NCBI GenBank assembly: GCA_029242325.1
Contig: JAQWUD010000047.1
Coordinates: forward strand, 56,707-120,706
From: Luminiphilus sp.
Lineage (GTDB): Bacteria; Pseudomonadota; Gammaproteobacteria; Pseudomonadales; Halieaceae
DNA length: 64,000 nucleotides
Direction: 5' to 3'
Below the pieces are notes generated by a model. The model saw only the letters and a program-made list of their open reading frames with translations, had not been told where the DNA came from and made no database searches. Within the stretch, counting starts at the first letter, position 1; each line of letters opens with the position of its first letter. Position numbers and translations under genes: made by a program. Positions 60,871 to 64,000 of the stretch are shown piece after piece.

Positions 60871-63135
60871 TCAGCTCAGTCGAATGGGCAGATCGCGCAC
60901 CCGCTTGCCGGTGGCGGCGAACACCGCGTTGCCAATTGCCGGCGCAACCGGAATCAACGGCGGCTCGCCCAGTCCACTTGGGAACACGTCACTATCAATA
61001 AATACGATGTCCAACTCAGGCACGTCAGACATGCGTAACGGGGTATAGGTGTCGAGATTGCGCTGCTTCACCTGACCTTGCTCAAATTCAGCCCCTTCAT
61101 GGAGAGCCAGACTGAGCCCCCAAAGCGCCGCCCCCTCTGCCTGAGCCATGGCACCCGACGGGTTGACCACCGTGCCAACATCGATCGTCTGCCAAAGCTT
61201 CTTTACGGAGATGTCACCCGACTCAGGGGTGATAGCTACATGAGCGACGCAGGCGATCCATGTCGGCATGCCGCGCTCCTGACCATGACAAACCGCCACT
61301 CCCATACCCTCGGCGGCCGGTAACTCTGTACCCCAATTACTGCGAATGGCCACATCCTCCAGCACCGAGCGGAGCCGAGCCGCACCCCCTATGGTGCTGC
61401 CTTCCCCACCTGCATTCTTGCCGGCACCATCCAATAGCCGCAGCCTCAAGGCCAAGGGATCTTCGGATAACTCATGCGCAATTTCATCCATAAAACTTTC
61501 TACTCCCCAGCCTGTCCAGCCGGAGCCCACTGCCCTCAGCCAGCCGGGCAGAAACGTCTTCTGGGCCAGTTCGTTGTTGATTGCTCGGATGCGGTGAGCA
61601 GGCACGGAATACCAATGCTCCGCGCCGCTGATCGAGAAGGGATCAAATTTACCCAAACCCGCTACACCCGGCGCCATAAACCCAGGGGCCATCGACAGTG
61701 TGGGCCACCCCGCCACCGCTGCATGATCAATCCCAGAGAGCGCGCCCTGTTGATCGAAACTGGCAGCAAACGTGCACACTGTCGGCGAGCGAACGCAATC
61801 GAATCGACTGTCTGCTTCGCGATCAAAGATTAACTTCAATGGCCGCCCAAGCTCGCGAGCAGCCAAAACGGCAGGGATCATCTGGTCGCCGAAGAGCCGC
61901 CTGCCATAACCGCCTCCAAGATATTGCTGATGAATCACGATATCGGTTTCGGGCAGTCCAAGCACTTGCGTCAGTAGCGGCAAGATCAGCGACTGCCACT
62001 GATTACCCGCATAGATGTGGCACTGACCGGCTTCGTCAAACTCGACGACGGCATTCTGCGGCTCAAGGGTAAAATGCAGCGCCGTAGCCGTCCTGTATAC
62101 CGCCTGCAACTGCTTGGCGGCGCTTGCTAACGCAGTATCGACATCTCCGTCGTTCACGACAGTAGTGCCGCTGGACGTATCCTGAGCGAGTCTGAGGCCT
62201 TCCGCCAGCAAGTCTGATTCATTGATATTGGCCGTATCGCCCCCCTGCCACTCAACCTGCACAGCGCTTGCCGCCTTGATGGCCATCGGCATGGTCTCTG
62301 CCGCAACAACCACCCAGCCCTGCAACGTCTCGGTAGGATCGGCAATCGGAATCGCACCAAGATAACCATCGAGCGCTCGTGCCGCAGAATCATCAATACC
62401 AATGGCCTTGGATCCATAACGTGTGGGTGGCACGAGGGGGATACCGTAGACCATGCCCGGTCGCGTCACATCGAGGCCATACTGGGCACTACCATCTGTC
62501 TTTGCAGGGACATCGAGCGCAGACACATCACGCCCGATGATCCTCCGGTCAGCCGGCGCTTTAATCGGTAGCGCCGCCAATTCCTCGGAACTGAAACGAC
62601 GGGCAATGTCACCCACCTGAATGATTTCTGCGAAGGACAAACTGGTGGACCCGGCGAAAACGTGACCACCTTCAACATGACAGGAGCTGGGATCCACCCC
62701 CATCAGCTTTGCTCCGGCGTCGGCGAGAACGATGCGCCCGGCGGCGCCCGCCTGAGACAGTTGAGTGAACGACGTGTGAACAGACCAAGAACCGCCGGTC
62801 ACCATGTAGCCCCATTTGGAATCCGTATCAACATGCTGGATACGCACCTGCTCCCAGTCAGCTCCCAATTCGTCTGCGATAACCTGAGCCAAAGCCGTGC
62901 CGACGTGCTGCCCCATTTCAGCTCGCACAATATTCATGGTGACCAGACCAGATCCATCAATCTCGAACCAAATGACCGGGGAAAAAGAAAGACTACCTTT
63001 TGCAACGGTGAGATCTGATACCGCTTCATCAGCTGAGCAACCACCGAGGACGGTGCCCAGCCCCATCACCAGCGAGGAAGCCGCTGCGCCAGCGACAAAT
63101 TGACGTCTAGATACGGTTATTTTTGTTTTGCTCAT
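60871..63135 (-). CDS. Molybdenum hydroxylase large subunit, isoquinoline 1-oxidoreductase beta type
   Basis: Xanthine-oxidase-family molybdopterin subunit, 754 residues, IorB/aldehyde-oxidoreductase type. The N-terminus has a twin-arginine signal (SRRQFVAGAA) whose hydrophobic part ends in LGGC, a lipobox, so export and lipid anchoring are possible. Cofactor-binding motifs GGGYGRRLFGDQ, the second twin domain around QQYLGGGYG and EPQNAVVEF, and the active-site glutamate segment GLGEPPLIPVAPAIGNAV are intact. ATG overlaps the small-subunit stop (ATGA). Substrate unknown: N-heterocycle or aldehyde. A cytochrome partner is not in the window. Confidence 0.88.
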   Translation of the reverse strand: MSKTKITVSRRQFVAGAAASSLVMGLGTVLGGCSADEAVSDLTVAKGSLSFSPVIWFEIDGSGLVTMNIVRAEMGQHVGTALAQVIADELGADWEQVRIQHVDTDSKWGYMVTGGSWSVHTSFTQLSQAGAAGRIVLADAGAKLMGVDPSSCHVEGGHVFAGSTSLSFAEIIQVGDIARRFSSEELAALPIKAPADRRIIGRDVSALDVPAKTDGSAQYGLDVTRPGMVYGIPLVPPTRYGSKAIGIDDSAARALDGYLGAIPIADPTETLQGWVVVAAETMPMAIKAASAVQVEWQGGDTANINESDLLAEGLRLAQDTSSGTTVVNDGDVDTALASAAKQLQAVYRTATALHFTLEPQNAVVEFDEAGQCHIYAGNQWQSLILPLLTQVLGLPETDIVIHQQYLGGGYGRRLFGDQMIPAVLAARELGRPLKLIFDREADSRFDCVRSPTVCTFAASFDQQGALSGIDHAAVAGWPTLSMAPGFMAPGVAGLGKFDPFSISGAEHWYSVPAHRIRAINNELAQKTFLPGWLRAVGSGWTGWGVESFMDEIAHELSEDPLALRLRLLDGAGKNAGGEGSTIGGAARLRSVLEDVAIRSNWGTELPAAEGMGVAVCHGQERGMPTWIACVAHVAITPESGDISVKKLWQTIDVGTVVNPSGAMAQAEGAALWGLSLALHEGAEFEQGQVKQRNLDTYTPLRMSDVPELDIVFIDSDVFPSGLGEPPLIPVAPAIGNAVFAATGKRVRDLPIRLS

Positions 63136-63605
63136 TGCGCAGGCTCCTCAGTGATGGCCCGATCTGCTGCCACAGCAATCGCGCGCTGGATGCGCGGGTA
63201 AGCCATGCATCGACACAAATGGCCATTCATATAAGAGACGATATCGGCATCACTCGGCTGCGGGTTTTGTTCCAGCAGCGTTGCGGCCTGCATGATCTGG
63301 CCAGACTGGCAGTAGCCACACTGTGGCACCTGCTCGCTCTCCCAGGCCTGCTGCAACGCCTGACCTACGGGACTTGCAAGCCCTTCGATGGTAGTGATAC
63401 TGCGATTCGCCACTGCCTGGACAGGAGTCACGCAGGCTCTAGCGGGGCTGCCATCAAGATGCACTGTGCAAGCGCCGCACTGTGCAATGCCACAGCCAAA
63501 CTTAGTACCCGTCAGTTTCATTTCCTCACGTAACACCCAAAGGAGGAGCGTATCCGTAGGGCTTTCACTAACAACCTGCTCGCCATTGAGTCTGAATTTC
63601 ACCAT
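63132..63605 (-). CDS. Molybdenum hydroxylase [2Fe-2S] small subunit, isoquinoline 1-oxidoreductase alpha type
   Basis: 157 residues. Plant-type cluster ligands Cys38, Cys43, Cys46 and Cys58 (FGCGIAQCGACTVHLDG), and the second cluster Cys96, Cys99, Cys131 and Cys133 (CGYCQSGQIM, CRCMAYPRI). It has no signal sequence and would be co-exported with the Tat-targeted large subunit. ATG at 63605 has AAGGAG about nine bases upstream. It passes electrons from the molybdenum site; no FAD subunit is present, consistent with the Ior type. Confidence 0.92.
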   Translation of the reverse strand: MVKFRLNGEQVVSESPTDTLLLWVLREEMKLTGTKFGCGIAQCGACTVHLDGSPARACVTPVQAVANRSITTIEGLASPVGQALQQAWESEQVPQCGYCQSGQIMQAATLLEQNPQPSDADIVSYMNGHLCRCMAYPRIQRAIAVAADRAITEEPAQ

Positions 63606-63636
63606 CGCTATCGCTCCTTATTCGCCGCTTTGGTCG

Positions 63637-63664
63637 AGAATAGCCCTTTCTCGCCGTGTCACAA
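63637..63664 (-). promoter_or_regulatory. Candidate promoter of the molybdenum hydroxylase pair
   Basis: TTGTGA (63659-63664) and TATTCT (63637-63642) on the minus strand, 16-base spacer, about 30 bases before the first ATG. With the tuf terminator upstream this gives the pair its own transcription unit. Confidence 0.5.
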
Positions 63665-63808
63665 GAATCTCGACTTCTCGCAGTCGGTATGGGCGTCACA
63701 GCAAAAAGGACAATCTCGCGGAGTGAGGTGACATCAGAGCTCCATCAACGCTGGTCGCGCTAAGCCAAGCACTCGAATGATTACTGGCCACCACCCAGAA
63801 TGATGGGC

Positions 63809-63835
63809 AAAAAAAAGCCCGCATAAGGCGGGCTT
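63809..63835 (-). terminator. Rho-independent terminator of tuf
   Basis: AAGCCCGC-CTTAT-GCGGGCTT on the minus strand with eight T residues at its end, 20 bases past the tuf stop codon. It separates the str operon from the molybdenum hydroxylase genes. Confidence 0.9.
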
Positions 63836-63855
63836 CCTACTGATTGGCGAAAAGA

Positions 63856-64000
63856 TCAGTCGAGGATCTTGGCGACGACGCCCGCACCTACCGTTCGACC
63901 ACCCTCACGGATCGCAAAACGCAGGCCCTCTTCCATCGCAATCGGCGCAATCAACGTCGCTACAAAGTTGATATTGTCACCCGGCATCACCATCTCAATA
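63856..64000 (-). CDS. tuf: Elongation factor Tu (C-terminal end only)
   Basis: The last 47 codons of EF-Tu: [20 protein letters not shown], then [20 protein letters not shown], ending in Asp. Domain 3, which binds aminoacyl-tRNA and EF-Ts. The rest lies beyond the right edge. [12 protein letters not shown] is slightly divergent from the common NIKMVVTLI, but the reading frame is intact. Confidence 0.95.
   Translation of the reverse strand, partial: IEMVMPGDNINFVATLIAPIAMEEGLRFAIREGGRTVGAGVVAKILD

Overview
The window is an ordinary, gene-dense chromosomal segment of a Gram-negative gammaproteobacterium. Marine relatives such as the Halieaceae (OM60/NOR5) or neighbouring Cellvibrionales-type lineages fit best. 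The reasons are the complete S10-spc-alpha ribosomal order, the uvrA / MFS / ssb arrangement, the fabA-fabB pair, two large TonB-dependent receptors, tandem acyl-CoA dehydrogenases and a photolyase cluster. The taxonomic placement is inference. I see no tRNA, rRNA, CRISPR array, insertion sequence or prophage.

Left part (1-18.8 kb). A minus-strand run encodes a nucleoside transporter, a 2-oxoglutarate oxygenase and the molybdate importer ModABC (modC is cut by the window edge). An AT-rich gap rich in inverted repeats precedes it. Next come an SLC17-like MFS transporter, a TonB-dependent receptor, an Old Yellow Enzyme and the Leloir genes galK-galT-galE. A light/DNA-repair cluster follows: Cry-DASH, a DUF2256 zinc-ribbon protein and an iron-sulfur photolyase of the PhrB type, then an M19 dipeptidase.

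Middle part (18.8-46.5 kb). Three acyl-CoA dehydrogenases; ferrochelatase; a ZIP metal transporter; proB; obg-rpmA-rplU; ispB-pgi; manC-galU-manB for sugar nucleotides; fabA-fabB preceded by a perfect palindrome that may be an operator; moaB and moeA for molybdenum cofactor; a degenerate SDR protein; ssb, an MFS exporter and uvrA; and a second TonB-dependent receptor.

Right part (46.7-64 kb). The complete alpha, spc and S10 ribosomal operons on the minus strand, with candidate promoters for alpha and S10. Between tuf (3' end only) and rpsJ lies a two-gene molybdenum hydroxylase of the isoquinoline 1-oxidoreductase type. Molybdenum is therefore a thread through the window: uptake (mod), cofactor assembly (moaB, moeA) and a consumer enzyme (ior).

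I found no convincing wholly new system. The best leads are the fabA palindrome, the molybdenum hydroxylase lodged in the str/S10 junction, the unusual structured rpsJ-rplC gap with a short S10 leader, the SDR that has lost its catalytic dyad, the DUF2256 protein between two photolyases, and the palindrome-rich AT island near 4.7-5.0 kb. Start codons were chosen by eye from ribosome-binding sites and family alignments from memory; promoter and hairpin calls are by eye as well.
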